DNA of 64,000 nucleotides from Strix aluco (taxonomy: Eukaryota; Chordata; Aves; Strigiformes; Strigidae): contig NC_133933.1 in assembly GCF_031877795.1 (NCBI RefSeq), forward strand, positions 2,726,632-2,790,631, read 5' to 3'. Position numbers and translations under genes: made by a program. Shown one piece after another: positions 12,641 to 28,146 of this stretch. The notes below the pieces were generated by a model. The model was given only the letters and a program-made list of their open reading frames with translations, had not been told where the DNA came from and did not search any database. How positions within the stretch are numbered: the first letter of the stretch is position 1; every line of letters begins with the position of its first letter.

Positions 12641-15600
12641 CTACCAGGTTGGCCACTTTGTGTTCAATAGGTACTTTCCAATGTTTCTGTGTAGTCTGTA
12701 GCAAGATCTGGGCCCAACACTTTCTTTACAGACTCACAGGACTGATCAATACCTTTTCCACTAGCAGATTTGATTTCTATCACTATTTGTTTTTTATTCT
12801 GCCAAGTGTCCCTCAAGTTGAGCAGAACTTCTGTTTTCCAAGGAAGTCCAGCATTATTAATTTTTCTATTGTTCCAAGTATCCAAATACCATTCTGTGAA
12901 AGTGACATTTGGTGAAAAATTTAGTGGCTACCTACATGTTCCATTTTATTATGAATTACTGTCAACAAATTATTGTGTAGCAGATCAGATACTTAATATT
13001 ATATACTTGAATTTATAGCTTGGGAGAATAGTATGATTACTTTCATTCTGCATTGAGTTTCAACATAAAACATGTCAAACAGTTCAATGAGGCATACATT
13101 GTCCTAATGACACCTTCTCATATTCCTAACACACTGAAAAATTGAGTTAATTTTCTTCCCTCCTGTCAAAAGCTACAGTCAGATTGACATAGTCCCATGA
13201 AACATTCTGATTTCCACTAAACTGCATTTTCTAACAGAAAACTGTTCCATAAAAAAAAAAAATCAGCCAGTTGTAATGTGCCTGAAGTCTATGCAATTAA
13301 AAAAGTTTCTAAATATAGCTTTAATCATGGCCGACCCCAATCTTCTCAGAAGTCCTTGCCCTCTAGGCCATCCCAAAGGGATGGGAACATCCAGTAACAA
13401 GCCAAAAGTCTCATGACAGTGTATTGACCCCATTTGATATTTATCTCTAGCCATTTGTGAGAGCTTCCCAAGAGCTTAATTAAGCTCATTCATTTCCACA
13501 AATTGTGGCATCCTAGAAAATATCAGACTTCCCTTTGATAGATGAGATTCAAATGTGCAAATCTTATGGGAGGCTAGGTGTCTCTCAGGCTATTTGACAG
13601 AGTAGTTCATGAAACAACTTAGCTAGTCCCTCCCCTCTATAATATGGAAGTGAAATACACATAGGATTGTATCCTGTCCAACGCAGACCACAGCAAAACG
13701 CCTCTTGCTGCAAACTTTGAAAAACCACACGCACAGAGGAAGCTGTACCTTTTAACAATAGCAGCAGTGCTGCAAAGACACAAAATGATTCCTGTCCTTT
13801 AAGGGGATATTTAGAAGGAAAGACTCTTGAGTCAAGAAAGATAGATTTGGGAAGCAGTGTGAGTGTTTCTACGCTGGCATTTGGGTTTGGTTCTGAGCAT
13901 CATCTCTGTTTCCTACGTTATATTTTTCTATTTGTACTATATCTAACTACCTTTAACAAAGCCGGTTTGTGTAACAAAGCCCATTTGAGGAGATACTGTA
14001 ACAGACTTCCACTATGCAAAAGGCTGTTGCAAAGATTTGCTGATTATTCAGCACAGAGAAGACAAGAAATAAGCAACTTAGAATCCTACGTATCAGGTAA
14101 AGTCAGTCAAACACGTGCAAGATGAAAGCAGGAACACTTAGTCTTTATCATAATGTTTTTTAAAGGGAAGCCAGAGAAACTTCTGCCTTGAATAACAGGT
14201 AAAATTGATCCTGCCTCAGGGTAAAATAACATGCTAGCAAATCCCACAGAGTTGCTTCAAGTTGGGGATTTTTGTTGTTTGGTTGTGGGTTTTTTAATTT
14301 AAGAAAATCCATGATAACTGCAGGCTGGAAAAAGTTTATCTTAGTATCTTATAAAAACCTTTTCCTAATATCGAACATAAGCAGAAAAAAGTCCTTTCCT
14401 AACACAATAAAATATTTTACTCACAAATCTAGCTTTACTTTATTTCACACCAAAGCATTCAAGCACAAGGTATAAGCTTAAACTTTGTCCATTACATTTT
14501 TTTTCTCCCACAAGTTTTCCTTTACAAAGCTGCTTCAGTCTAATATGTGCTCTGCTGAAGGCCAGCGCTAATACAACAATATTTTCATTTCTTGCATATA
14601 TTTAAGCACTTCATTTACTTTGGAATCTTGGTTCATAATTCCTATGATATTATAATTTCTTCATTTGCCCTTAACATATTTACACAGAGTCTGTACCAAG
14701 GAGTTCAGGCACTTCATGCAAAGGAGAAGCATTTGGTCCCCACACTAGTTCGATCATTCCTAATTTTTCCAGCTCATTTCACACCTTTTCTACTGTTTTA
14801 TGCATACTGAACACCAGTCTCATCTCAGCTGTGCTACCACAGTTACACTACATCTAACTTGAAAAACACATTTTCATCTTGGGGTGTTGCAGTTCATCCA
14901 ACACCTCACATGAAAGCTTTTTTCCCCTTTGTATTTGATCATGGAATATCTTACTGCTATAGCACAAATACAGATCTCTCTCCTCCGGTACATGGAAGTG
15001 TAGGATTTTCAGTGCTTGTGTTGTTCTGGGGTTATAGTGAAGTCTATTTACCAAATTGTCTGAAACAGACAGCCACCACATATGTATGACAGCATTTGAC
15101 TAGTGTAAGGCTTTGTTTTCTAGTCAGCAAGAAATGAATGTGTCTGAAGTGTTCCCTAAATATCTTTTTCTAGGACAGAACACCATACAAGACTTCTATG
15201 AGAAGTCCATCTGTAGAAGCCAAACTTCTGGAAAAGTTGAGAAATCTCGTCTTGTTACGAAAAGTTCTGAATAATTAACTTTCCTTTGGCCACCAGCACG
15301 CTATCACAGACTGTTTCTTAATCATGACTTCTGTACCCTATAAGAGGCAAACAAGGCTTGAAAGACTAAACACACCTATCCAATTCTCTTGGAGCATATG
15401 GAAGGAAGGGCAGCAACGTAGACTTCCTGAAGAACATACTTCTCAGATCCATGAGAATATCCTGAAGCCCAGAGAAGTGGCAGCTCACTAAGTAAAAATC
15501 TCACCTCTCCCTCCTTGCCTGCAATTCTGTCAAGCCTCAAAACCTGAGGTCAGTGTGTAAATCAAAGCGGAGCATCTCGCACACTATCCTACATAGTACA

Positions 15601-17143
15601 GTACCACACACTGAGCCTTTTCGAAGTAACATGCATATCTTGGTTTTTGTGCCACTGTTAAGTCTCCTTCCCTACAGGAGTTTAAATAAGTCATCTTCTG
15701 TAGCCAAAGCAGCCTCTTCTCTTTAACGTTTCCTCTTTCTAGACATAGCTTGCCTGGAAAAGTGTAATTATATAAACCAGCCTGTCTCAGATTTTATACT
15801 TTGCTACATATTTATTATTAGACTTACACACATTCAAAGTAGCAAGATAAGACATTTCATGCAGATGAAGGTATCCGAGGATGAAGTTATGTAAAAAAAT
15901 CACCAAGCTAGTCACCGAGTCAGCAGGTATTTAACAGCTTCAGGGAAACAGCCATAAGGATCTATTTACACAGATTCTGCTGCCCCAAAGCCTAAAAGAA
16001 TATTAAAAAAAGAAACATTTATTTTGGGGTGGGGTGTTGTGGTTTTTTTTTTTTTTGCAATTACTCATGTATTTCAGGACACAACACGGGTGCAGCAGAT
16101 GAAACCACTACTGAAGGGAAGGGAGGGAGAAACAGAGCAAGAGAGAAGCAATTTTGCTGCTCTGTATCTTGGCTCCATACCTACAAAAATAAATGGCTTG
16201 TGGACAGCTAACCTAAGGTCAGCAAAGCTTCCACTATTAAACAGTTCCAGCTGGTAGGGATTTCCTAATTCCCCACTTACAGGACTCTATCAAATTACTT
16301 GCTCAAATTCATGCAGATCAGGGATTCAAGATACAGTTTTTATAACAGCAACCAAGAAAAAAATACTGTACCACAAGACCAAAAATCCTAGCTCGAGCTA
16401 TAAGTGAAATTATAACAGCAATACCTCCAGAAAACTCTGTGCTTCCTATACGATGCTTTTAAACACAAGGCGCACACACAGAAGTAGTCAAAAACTGAAG
16501 AAAAATGAGAGCCAACCTTATTCTGTCAATGCTGACCTGTTTTGTTCAGGTCTAACAGCTCAAAAAGCTACAAATTTGGTGAAACATGGATTGTAAAACT
16601 ATAACACTCCTCAATTACTTTTTGTTGGCCAGACAGGCAAACCTGTCATTTGACAACGCATCATGATCCAAGATAGTAAACTTTATCACTCAGGGGTCAT
16701 GAGAAAATGGCCACAAGTACAGCTTGCTAACCTTCACTAGGTAATTTTTCACAGTTATCATCCAAAAAGCGTAAAAGCACAAAAGATATGTTATCTCTGA
16801 GCTCTGTTTATTGTAACATGGGTGAGATTCCCTATAAAACCACTTACTAAGTAACTGTTGCGTGTTCTTCAACACAGAAAGTCAAATCAGTAAAACATCT
16901 TCTTGACAGTGTGTCAGGAATACGATGACACCTCTCCTTTCAGAGACTAACACATTATTTATCATTCTGCTCTGGCTTAACTTTTCTTGCCACCCACCAC
17001 CAACACCAAAAGCGTTCCCCCGCTTCGTTCCTTGCTTAATACAATATGTGCACTAATACTTGAAACCAAAGCCAAGTCAAGAGTTCCAGAACTGGGTCTG
17101 CATTTTCCCAAACGCCAAGAAACCTTTAGAATTTTGCTCTTAC

Positions 17144-17219
17144 CTGTGAGATAAGTACATGCTTGACCAGGAAATTTTGGCTTTTGTTCATCTTCTGCGT
17201 CATACCAGATGAGCAGTTT
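17144..17219 (-). other. Candidate exon on the - strand, 76 nt
   Basis: Read on the - strand, a C-rich acceptor (CAAACTCCCCCACAG) precedes 76 nt that end at the donor GTAAGAG. Two of the three frames are open throughout. The frame starting at the first base reads KLLIWYDAEDEQKPKFPG and on; I do not recognise it. The second open frame joins in phase with the candidate exon at 22,400-22,440. It may be an exon of a long noncoding or coding RNA transcribed leftward, or a chance match. Confidence 0.35.
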
Positions 17220-20200
17220 CTGTGGGGGAGTTTGAAGTATAGATCAGCTTCATTTCTCTCAAGTCTTCTAATAAAGCTTTGTCCTAACAAAGCTTTGCAC
17301 TATATTAGTTGCACGTACAAGTTCAAAGACTGGTTTTAGAGCGACCTGGCTTATCCTCTCAAGGATTTTGAGGTTTTTTTCCTCCTCTTTAAATGAAACC
17401 AAGGTCTACAGGAGTATGGTTTCAAGCAAAGCATGTCCAGCAGCCCATGTGGAAATTCACAACCAAATTGACATGCAAATCATGATAGTTTTCATACCAA
17501 ATTTGAACTCTGTACAGAATGAAGTTTAAATTTAGTATCGAAACCTCTCATGCTGATTCTTACTTTAACTGGAGTCCATTACACTGCCGAGAAAAATTAT
17601 CCCTTGTATAGTCCAAAGAGGTATTAAAACAAATAAGAACCAGGCATCTGAAGCTTCTTTTGGAAGCTCAAAATTATTATAAACTGAAGACAGCCTACAA
17701 CTGATCAAGTTAAAACAGGAAAATGTTAGCAGACTGCTGTGTACCTAGCTTCCTCTAAAGCTGGACAGACACAGAGTTCATTAATATTATTATTAGAATC
17801 ATAATTGTCTCCCTCACCTGGATTAGCCAGAGCATGTTGTTAACATAAACCAGAAATGATTGTCATCCTGACAGCTTCACTTGATAAGTCAGCTAAAGGA
17901 CCAGTAATGTGAAACGCTGACTTCTCACAAAACCATGTGGTTAAACATCAGCTGGGCAAGGTCGGTCCCCAACTGAAGCATTTTACTGGATCAGGCTGGT
18001 GCAATATCATGTCCTTAGGTTACTGATCTTATTGCTTGTCAATCTAAGTTTGTTCCCTTCAGGAGTTAGATCTCTGTTTATGCAACACCTGGTTGACGTT
18101 ATATTCTTTCTAGTGCTGAGAACTAGCAGGGATTTTAGAAACTTCTCAGTTTCCTGATCACCAGGTTGTTCAATTGTTTGTTGCTGGTTGTTTATTTTGT
18201 TTTTGTGGGGTTCCCCCCCCCCCCTTTCTTTCCCCAACTCTGAGCAATGTTTGGAACAATACAGATCTTTCTCTGTGTAATTACAGTCTTCCTAAAATAA
18301 CTTTGACTGCTTAAATTTATCATTGATAGTAGAGCTCCACGATGTGTAACTTAAACCATGCTATCCCACAAATGATTATCCCTGGCTGTTTGTAATGCCA
18401 TTTAGCAAGTTCCTTCTCTCCTCCTTTGCATTTTAGAATTAGGTCTGACTGCAGGGCTGTGGCAAGCACAAGAATCTACATAAACACTGTGTGGAAGCCT
18501 CCTACTCTTCCCATACCTGGAGCTGAAATCACTGAACTGCTCAGTCCTCTGGACTACAGCATGTCCATGTCTAAACTACATATTCCCAGGAACTTTAAAG
18601 CCAACAGCAAATTCAAGCAGTCAAAACCATCTCAGAGATGCCAAGCTACAGCTCAACAAAACAATTACAGAAGCAGCTGTAGTGTTTCAAACCCACTATC
18701 ATTTTCAGAGCAGAATTCTCTGTAATAAGGAAACTATTCAAAGAGTAGCCAAAAGCTTCACTGGTTTCTAGTGACACAGAAAACACTTCGAACCAGAACA
18801 CAGAGAAATGGGACAGACCTTTTGGAAAGCCATACTAAGATTTGTGAAACTGCAGTGTGATACAATGCCATAAATAAAGAATTCTTTATTAACTTTAAGA
18901 ACGAGCTTAAGACTGCAGCAAGGTTCACCTCCAGGCCTCCATTCCTCAGTGGCAAAGTCATTTAGAGCCCGACTTGCCCAAGGACCAGGTTACATGCTTC
19001 ATATCGAGTACACAAGTTATCCCACTGGAGCCTACTCATTTGCTTACACACATCCTTAAATGCCCTACAGGATCAAGGGAAGAGCTGTCAGCACCTTGCA
19101 GAATCAAACTCTACACTAATCACATGTCTAACATGTGTGATGGGTAAATTACAATACTAAGGGAGAGGACCAGGAACAAACAGGTGCTGTGCAATAGCAA
19201 GTCTCTTGTTCAAGGATGCTTTCATTTGCTCTCGCACAAACATAGTTTTTGGCTAGTCTATAAGGAATCCATTACCTGATTTCTATTTCATGTGGTGTGA
19301 AGATCATTTATAGGTAGTTGGTGTTTTGGCTTGTTTGTTTTGGTTTGGTTTTTTTACAGCTAAATATCTCACAGTCCCTCCCACTTGCACAAACATACCA
19401 GTAAACATTCTAAATACAACCACATTTCTACTATAGCATTTTGTTTTCCGAAAGGACACTAATACTACCTTCTTAATAAAAAGTCATAGTAATAAGTTAT
19501 GATTTATTTTAGGAGACCTACTAGCTTGCAGTGGAATAAAACCATGCTCAAACCACACACTTGGGCATCATCTCACCCAAAACAAAATGTCTATCTTTTT
19601 ATTTAAATCCTGCTGTAGTCAACCCTAGAGAGCACCACTCTGTGCAAAGTAGTACAAAACAGCCAGGAAATGGAAGAATTCCTGCCTGCCCCCCCAGTCA
19701 GCAGTCCTAAAAATTGTCACACTACCTGTAGGGGAAGAACAGAAGAACATGTTTGCAGGCAGAATCCCAACAAGTGTACACTCAGTCACTTAAAGGAGCA
19801 GGCTGACCAATCTTGCCTTTGTTTTCTGTCCACCTTTTAAACTTTTTTTTAATCCATTTGTCATTGGTTTGCTTAGTGGGTTAATTGCAATTCTTTTATC
19901 TGCTCACATTTTATTTTTGAGTTGACAGTGAGTTACAGATTATGCTCAGTAGATTTCTTCCTTATACTTAGAGTTGCTTTTCTACAGTCCTTTGTTCTAT
20001 TCCTCCTTCTCTTTTCAACTACACTTTTTTCAAATACCCAGGCCCAAGTCTCTGTAAGACTATACACTAGCAATTTAAAGCATAACGAGCTTGAGTATTT
20101 GATGCAAATATTTAACTCCAAATTAACCTCCCACCCTGGCTAAGTAGAGATATGAGGAGCTCAGAACCAAGTGCTTCAGGCCAACATTTTTCTTCCATTA

Positions 20201-22399
20201 CCATGAGAAAACTGTCAGTGTAAACGCTGGGCGTTTCTCTGCAGCTTAGCTATTACTTATGAATTTGTTGAGTGACTAATTCGTATCTGGTAGTGCCTTG
20301 CACCCACTTTCCTCAAGTATAAGTGACTACTGGTAGCGCACAAAGATCATCGAAATTTTTTGTTTTAAAACTGAACTATTTTATGGCTGTCTCCATTGTT
20401 GTTCTAAAGCTACGTACTTCCAAACATCTGGACTCTTAACCTGTTTGTTGTGCCAGCATCTTCTGATTTACCTTCTGTCATGAGAAACACCTTGACCCCA
20501 ACCCTAACACTGCACTACACTTCAATTAGATGTTGAGGTGTAAAAAACAGAATCTTGGTTGAAAAAAGAGCACCTCTTTAGAACGTGGTAGCTAAAGTAT
20601 TCTTAGGGCAGACAGAAATGTCATATGTTTTTATTTGCATTAGCTAGATAAACTGAATTCCAAAAAGAAAGTAATTACTCTTTATGCAAGAGAAAAATGA
20701 CATAACTTGAGATTTTTTTTTTTAAATGCAGTTCATGTTTCTTTGCCCTAGTTGATCCAGAATATTAATGGTAAAGCATATTAATTACCACGTATAGGAA
20801 GACTTTACCTAATCATAAGGACTATAACAAGTATTTTCTTCATTACAGCAAATAAAAATACTACAAATACCTGTGAGAGACAGAGTAAAATTTGGTTATA
20901 AGCAGGAGTTGTCAGCACCAGTTTGAGCCTGTTTGTTAACAGGTTTAATACGTAAGTGCTCAGGCAAACTCAGAAGTTAACATCTTTGTTGACATCTCTT
21001 AACATGGAAGCTTAAAACCAACATCCTTCTCTATTTGCACAGTCAGTCCTGGATTTGCTCTTGTTTCAAGGAGAATGAACTTCACAGGGCACCAGTAATT
21101 TCTCAGTTTCTGAAGGTACATCTAGACCAGCTACACATAAGAATTTGTCCTTTCAAGAGATTCTTCAAGAAGGCACAGTTTGCCCAACTATTTCTTGGCA
21201 ACGCTACATATGCCAGATCAAAGTGCCAAATCAGTTGCAGCAAATCCTTATACCAGACTGGCAGGACTTCGTCACATTTGTATTTTCATGGATATATTGA
21301 GAATTGTTCTATATGAGATTTAACTGACAGCTGGGGGGGCTTATGTATTTTAACATACAGAGCATGTGTAACTGCAGTGGGCACTTTCATCAATTAATAA
21401 AAGCTTTGGGTAAACCTTAGGTGAGAGAGATAAAACCTCTGTCCACAAAGTAAGAGATTGAATTAGTCTGCAAATCACTTCTGATATTTAATATGCCATC
21501 TGTTATATTTACTTTGGCTAAACACTTTGTCAACTTGAGCAATTTCTGCTCTACCTAAACGACAGGTCTAACTACAACACTTATTTTATTACTTTTATTT
21601 CATTTGTCTGAAAAAGCAAGAATGCCCCCTTTTGACAACTCTATATATTTCCCCTATGAGGCCAGAAGAGGGAGTAGTAGGTTGTATTTTTCCCCAGAAA
21701 AATCCACACTCTGGATGGCAAGTATTATATTCAGTTCCCCAGCAAAGATCGCACCCTCTGTTCAATATTCTTTTTAAAAGACCATGAAGATATAGAATAT
21801 TTTTTTTTTGCCAGAAAAAACACACTTAGAGAAGAGGATCTGCCACAAGAAAGTTTCAGACAAGACCTATACACTGTAAAAAAAATCTTACTCATTGATA
21901 GATGGGGAGATGTGCACGTGTCTACTCAGGTTAAGCTCTGCAAGCCCTGTGCTCACTTACCCTGCTGAGGGTACATCAATCCAGATCACCTGCAGTCATG
22001 TAACTGCACAGATGCTGGCCAAAACATGATATTAAGGTCAAATAAAAACAGACCCTGCTACTCTCCTGCCTGTAGTTATACAAATTCTAATAACAAAGCT
22101 GAAATAGGTATTTTTCTAGATTTCCACCTGAATTTTGAGGCTTTTGTACTGCTGCTGAAAGCAAAGGCAATTTGCATCCACTTTTGCTTCAGATTCATCT
22201 GCAGCAAAACCTGAAACATGCCTCAAAAATTTTTCGAGAACTCTGAAAAATTCACCACCTGATCGTCTTAAGCAATTTAAATTCCTGTGTTAGAAAGCTA
22301 GTCTTTGTGAGCTCTCTAGACAGACACTACTGAATGACACAGTCCTCCAGAATGTGACTCAAAAGAGGAAGAAAAAACCCCAAAAGACTAAACACTTAC

Positions 22400-22440
22400 T
22401 TGTGTATTTTCCAGCTTTCCTGCAGGGTGATTATCTCAGC
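22400..22440 (-). other. Candidate exon on the - strand, 41 nt
   Basis: On the - strand an uninterrupted T tract followed by CAG forms a strong acceptor. Forty-one nt follow and end at a perfect GTAAGT donor. Only one frame is open; it reads AEIITLQESWKIH and ends with two bases left over. Joined to the candidate at 17,144-17,219 the total is 117 nt, a multiple of three, and stays open. No homologue is recognised. Confidence 0.35.
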
Positions 22441-25400
22441 CTGAAAAAAAAAAAGCGAAAAAAGTTCACAAATGAAATCATGGATTGTGTCAAGGTATTT
22501 CTGAGAGAGAGATAACTAACATGGTAGAAGGCAATAGTCAGATACCAGTTTATGGTTATTCTTGCCCACATGTTGGACAGCAGAACTAGAAGCAGTCTCT
22601 CACACCCAAACTGACCATTAGCTGCCTTAAGGGTGCTGGGTTTTGGATCCTAGTCCACACTCTTGGATTCTGTGTCTCTAGCTCAACCAAGAGGCAAGAC
22701 CCTGCACTCGTGTGATCCTGGAAAATGGAGATGAGCCTATACTCTCCTTGATGCTTATGAAGAAGTCACCCTGCATAATAACTAAGTATTACCTGAAATT
22801 GTAGCCTCCTTCTCTGAGAGGTAAAGGTGCTTATGGTATTTAATTGCATTGGTATTTCATTAATAATATACAACAGTTTTATGACAATGGCAAAGTAACT
22901 TATTCAGCTGAAAAGGCACAAATGTTAAACAAGCATCATGGAATGACAGTTGAAATTACAGTTTGGGGAGAAACTTCAGAGAAAATTTTACCTGACCAAA
23001 TAAGGAAGTTTAAAAAAAAAGTGAAACCACACAGGCACAAAGTTAACTTACAGCTGCCAAAGACAGAACATCATCAAATCCTGCTGTATACTCCTGAAAA
23101 AGACAAGTCTTTCTCTCATGAAAGAAAGAATCTTTCTGGCTGAGAGCGTGAAAAATACTTTGGCTGATTTCTGATTCTAGGTTTTGGGCCATCAGATAAC
23201 TTCTCCTGACAGCTCTGAGTTACGGGGTTTAAAGTGCTTGTTAAGGTCACTATGGCTTGTTGCAATTCAGCTACTGTATTTTCAGAGAGCTATGTGGGTG
23301 TTTAGCCACCTATCTCCTATCAAAGCTACACTGTCTTAAATAAAACAATCATTGCATGTCTAACTACCCATGCAGCTCCTGAAAAAGTTTTGAGACACTT
23401 CATTCACATTATATTCTCCCCTCTTCCATGAAGTAGTGGAGGGAGGAATGATCCTTCTCGATCAAGATTGCTTGCAAAGTTCTCATGCATTGTATTAGTG
23501 GCATTCACTAGTGGCAGGGGCCTTACCCTTTTAAAAATTACAGCCTTCAGAGTGCTAGAGAGGTACTTGACGTGACTCCAATTAAACTACACAAGTTTGA
23601 TTACACATGCAGATTTTCACCAGCTGAGAATCTAGCTCATTTTTCAGTCATAAGATCTACAAGATTAGCAACAGGAAGAAGAGTAACCAAGCGTTTTGTA
23701 AAGCATGGCATTGAATATGCTATTTGTGAACTGTCACACTGAACACCTTGTTGTGCTTTATCACTCATTAATATTAACTTTAGTGTGATGTGACTTAGCT
23801 CACATTGATAATTTTAAACTGTGTTTTTCTCCCTGAATTCCTTCACAAACATTCTGAAGCACATTACATGTTGCCTACAGGAGAGAGCATTCCACAATAA
23901 ATAAAGATGCCCTTACGTCAATAACCAAAAGCACCTTCAAAAGAAGTCTTTCTCATCACTTCATCTTTTGTTTTTCCTTCTCATTTGACAACAGCTAAAG
24001 GACAAGCAACAAGTTTTCTAGTGGAATTTGAAGAACTAGTTCAGGTTCAAAGCCTACCACATCAGCCTGAACTTGGTTCCATATCAAATCCTGTTCAAAT
24101 TGAAGTATGCTCACTTTCTTAGTGACTTTCACACAACATTTACCTTTTACAGTTAAGCTATAGTTTTAAAGTAGCCTTTCATCTTCCATGTATTATCTAG
24201 ATTTTTAGCTGACTACACAGCAGTGAGTCTTGTTTCCACTGCTGTTTAACATTATTAAGTTTTGTCACTTCTTTTGTAAGTGCAAAACAAGTAGACTTGG
24301 TTTTGTTTCCTATTTCCTATAAGAGGGTTGCAATCAGAGATATCAACAACTTTACGAAAGATTAAAACCACTAATTTACATTGCTTCAGCCTTTTTCTCC
24401 CACCTTCAAGGACATTCACCCCTACACTACTCTGAGCACTGTTTTCATTATTAAGCAGTTTAGTGAGGATATGACTCTGATTTAGAGAATGTTTTACTGG
24501 AAGCAACTTCCAAAGAGCTTCTTTCCTACTATGTTCAATGTGTTTAGCATTCACTATCAGCTCTGGGATTTACTGAGAACTCAGGAAAGTCTGTTCTCAT
24601 TCTCCATCAAAGATTAGAAAATTTAGGTGTTTCTATAGTTACAATGGACTGGTTTCTAGAAATCCCTTTATCGAGAATGAACTCTGCTTCACTGAAATTA
24701 GATTCTCCTTATCATTATTTTTAAAATTCTCAAGATCATCTAGCCAGCATTAAAGGCATTCCACTAGTGACTATGCAACCAGCATTTTCTATGCTCTGTC
24801 CTCTCCCAGGAAACTGAAGGCTTTTATCTGTTGCCAGCCAAGAAATATTCACTAGACTGAAAATCTACTGTATACTTTCCGGAAGGCTGCAGAGCTGGAG
24901 GTAAAGGCTGAACAGCACTGAGGTTTCTTTTCTAATCTTTTTCAAGTTCTGCACTTCACATCGGCGGGCACTCTTGAATGCTGTTAATTACAGTACAGCA
25001 TGAAACTAGCAATATGAAAACCTATTTTTTCTGAGTCTATGTAGTTGAAGGTAATTAATACTTTTATCTTCCTATGTGCTTCATTGATGGGGTACATGAA
25101 AGGGAGAAGTGGAATGAATACGCATGTAGTTTAAAAAAATAAATCAATCTATAAACTTAGTTCCAGGAAAGGAGTAGGGCAGTCTATGCATTAGCCTCTT
25201 GCTTAGTGAAAAATACAGAAGACTTCTACATGAGTAAAAATAAACACCAAGTTGCTGAGTTGCAGGGTGACAGTTTCAGATCTGTGTCTATGTTATCACT
25301 TTAGACCCAGCCTTTAGGAGGGACCTTCACTCAGATTTTACATTCTACCTCATACTATTACAAGATATCAAGATTTGCACAGCATAGTTATGAATCAAGT

Positions 25401-28146
25401 ATTTGGCAAGTAGGTTCTTCCCACAGCCATGACTAACTAGGGGTGGAGGACACGTACCACAAACATCTATATGCCTAATCATGTTATTTACGCCTCAAAA
25501 AATAATTTTACTTCCTGTTTTTTGCCTCGAGAAATTGTGGTCATTGAAAGAAACCCTAAAGCAAAACCAGACAATTCATGGATACTGCCGCACTCATGCA
25601 GATGCCGCAACAAGGACGACTCTCACAGCAGCAAGATCACTGTACTTTTGTTGCTAGAAGCTCTCAGCCCTGAACTCCGGAGCTGAGCTCTTCTCTTACT
25701 ACACTCCTCAAGCAGGTGACCTGGAAACTAGATGGCACAGCCAGGAGGACCACATGCAAAAGAAATGAGGTTAGAGAATGTAGAGAGTCACAGCACAGTC
25801 TGCTTCATACAGTATGGCACACGCAGAAAGATCTCATGCCCACTAAAATATCTTGCATAAGCCTCTGGAGCCTAAAGTTTATACAAGAACCATTAATTTC
25901 AGCAGCATCATGCTGAAGTGGCACAGATACAGTTTACCAATCACCAAAACCTAACTCAAGCATTAAGAAGATGATTCATGAACAAGAAGTTCAGCTTAAC
26001 AGTACCCGTTGTTTTCTAAGATGATTGCAACCAACTGTATCTATCCAGACTGTAGAGCATATCCAGTGTTATTATTCACGTGCATTACACAACAGTCCCC
26101 AGAAACATTAAGAACCTGCTGGTCATCCATCGAGGGAAGAAACCGTTAGTGCAACAAGAAAAGATACTTGCACATATGTGGACTACCTGGAAAATTTACA
26201 GGCACAGGAAGACCACAGTTATTGCCTCCACTTCCCCCCAGCAGTTGTAACTGAATATGTTTTCCTGCCCAGTTTTCAGCTATCTTAAAATGGCACACTA
26301 TTTTCATGGCCATGTTGATGTGACCAGGATTATTTCATTTGTCAAGATGTGTATGATTTTAGCTGTGTAACTCTTAAATGTTGCTTGTTTGACACAGCAA
26401 ATCATCTAAAGCAAAGCATCAGAGTGTGACTTGAGCTCACACTTGTCCCTGGTTTCACACTAGGGTAAAACATTCCCAAAGTTTAGCAGATGAGAGCATA
26501 ATTAAAAGCCATCTTGCACAAATTTGTCTTACTTCCTAAACATCTGAAATAATTAAATATTCCTGTACAAAATAGCAAAGAACACCTAGAGACTTCTCTT
26601 CCAAGAGTTAACTGAGCCATCCCAGAAAGGGGTTACCATATCTAGTTATCATCGATTAAATAAAAGCTCCTCAGGGAAGACAGAGTGCTTCAAAGATGGA
26701 AAAAACTTAGCTGGCAACAAATTTCTACTGAATCAATGTTCAATATTCTCAGAAAACAACAACACAGTACAACCAAAACCTACACAGCCATCTTCCCTGT
26801 GAACAGCTCCCTCTTACTACATTGGTGCAAACAGCAAGCAAAAGAAGGAAAATCTTTCAGACTAAAATAAATTTGTTAATAGAAAAAGACCAAATACACA
26901 TTGTTTAAGAGAAACCAGGTGAATGAAAGAACAATAAACACATAAATGTGACTGCTAGATCTACAGCAGGAATTTGTGAGCTCCCATAGACTGTGGGCTT
27001 ATTTGCACAATTGCCATTTTCTTCTTTTCTTATAGCATAAAAAAAACTTAAAACAGCAGTTATATGTATACCACCTGGAAACACTTTATATTTTAGTAGA
27101 CTTGACATATCTGAGAATGAAACCTGTATTCAGGAGCTCAAAACGTTTCAGTGTTTCCCCCACACACTGGAACACCCATCCCAGCACTATATATCTGAAA
27201 GCAGCCTTTGAAGTGCCTTATTTACAAGCAGTTGTCACAAACATTACATTCATCTTTTCCACCGCTCATTTTTCTTCGACTCTTGCCCTTGCTTTCTGTT
27301 TTCTCACTCAATTTTTACTTGCAGCTGGGAGAGTACATAATAGATGTGTCAAAAAAATACAACATAATTGGAAGCACTTTCATAGTTGTATGTGATGTTG
27401 GTTCCATCCCATATATTTGTTTGCCAGCCATCAATGCAAGTGATTGGATATGCATATCCACATGTACAGATATGCAAGAAGTCCTAAAGGATACTCCCAA
27501 ACTACGTAGTTGTATTAACTACATTCTGTAATGCTTCTCTTACATTTGCCAAATTTCTGAGCCCATTACTTGTCACTCTGCTTTGCTTCTTCTCTTTTTC
27601 ACTGAGATTTAAAAAAAAAAAACTTGTTTGAAAGAAAGTCAGCATTACTTCCATGCTTACCTTGCACATGCCAATTCCCCAATTAGACAACAGTTCAGAC
27701 AGAAAAAACTATTATTTATCCTTTACTTTATCAACTACAATGAAGAAGCCCCATATATGATGCACCAGGCAGGTGTCAAAACCACAAAACCCTCTAAAAG
27801 AAAATGAGCTCTAGCTATGTCCATACTCCTCTTTTCCAGCTCCTCTCCAACTACCCTAAATTATATTTTTACTTCAGAAAAATATGACAGTAGACTTTAG
27901 TTAATTGTAAGGGGTTTTTTCTTCTAAATTTGGAGGTATACGTACAGTGGAAAAGCCAACACAGTGTTATGTCCCACTGTTTTTCAAAGCTCTCGTCCCC
28001 TTCATCATTCTGCAATACAGTTCATCTAACCCCTGTGAGTTACCCCTTCATAATTAGCCAGGAAAAACACCACAAATATACAAGTATCAGATGGGAAGCC
28101 CAGAATGGAAGCAAGCATACAAAGAACATCAGGAGATTGCCCTTAC

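Noticed and set aside
22844-23143. 99-codon + strand frame rich in Lys and His
   Set aside because: No domain, splice context or codon signal beyond chance; probably random.
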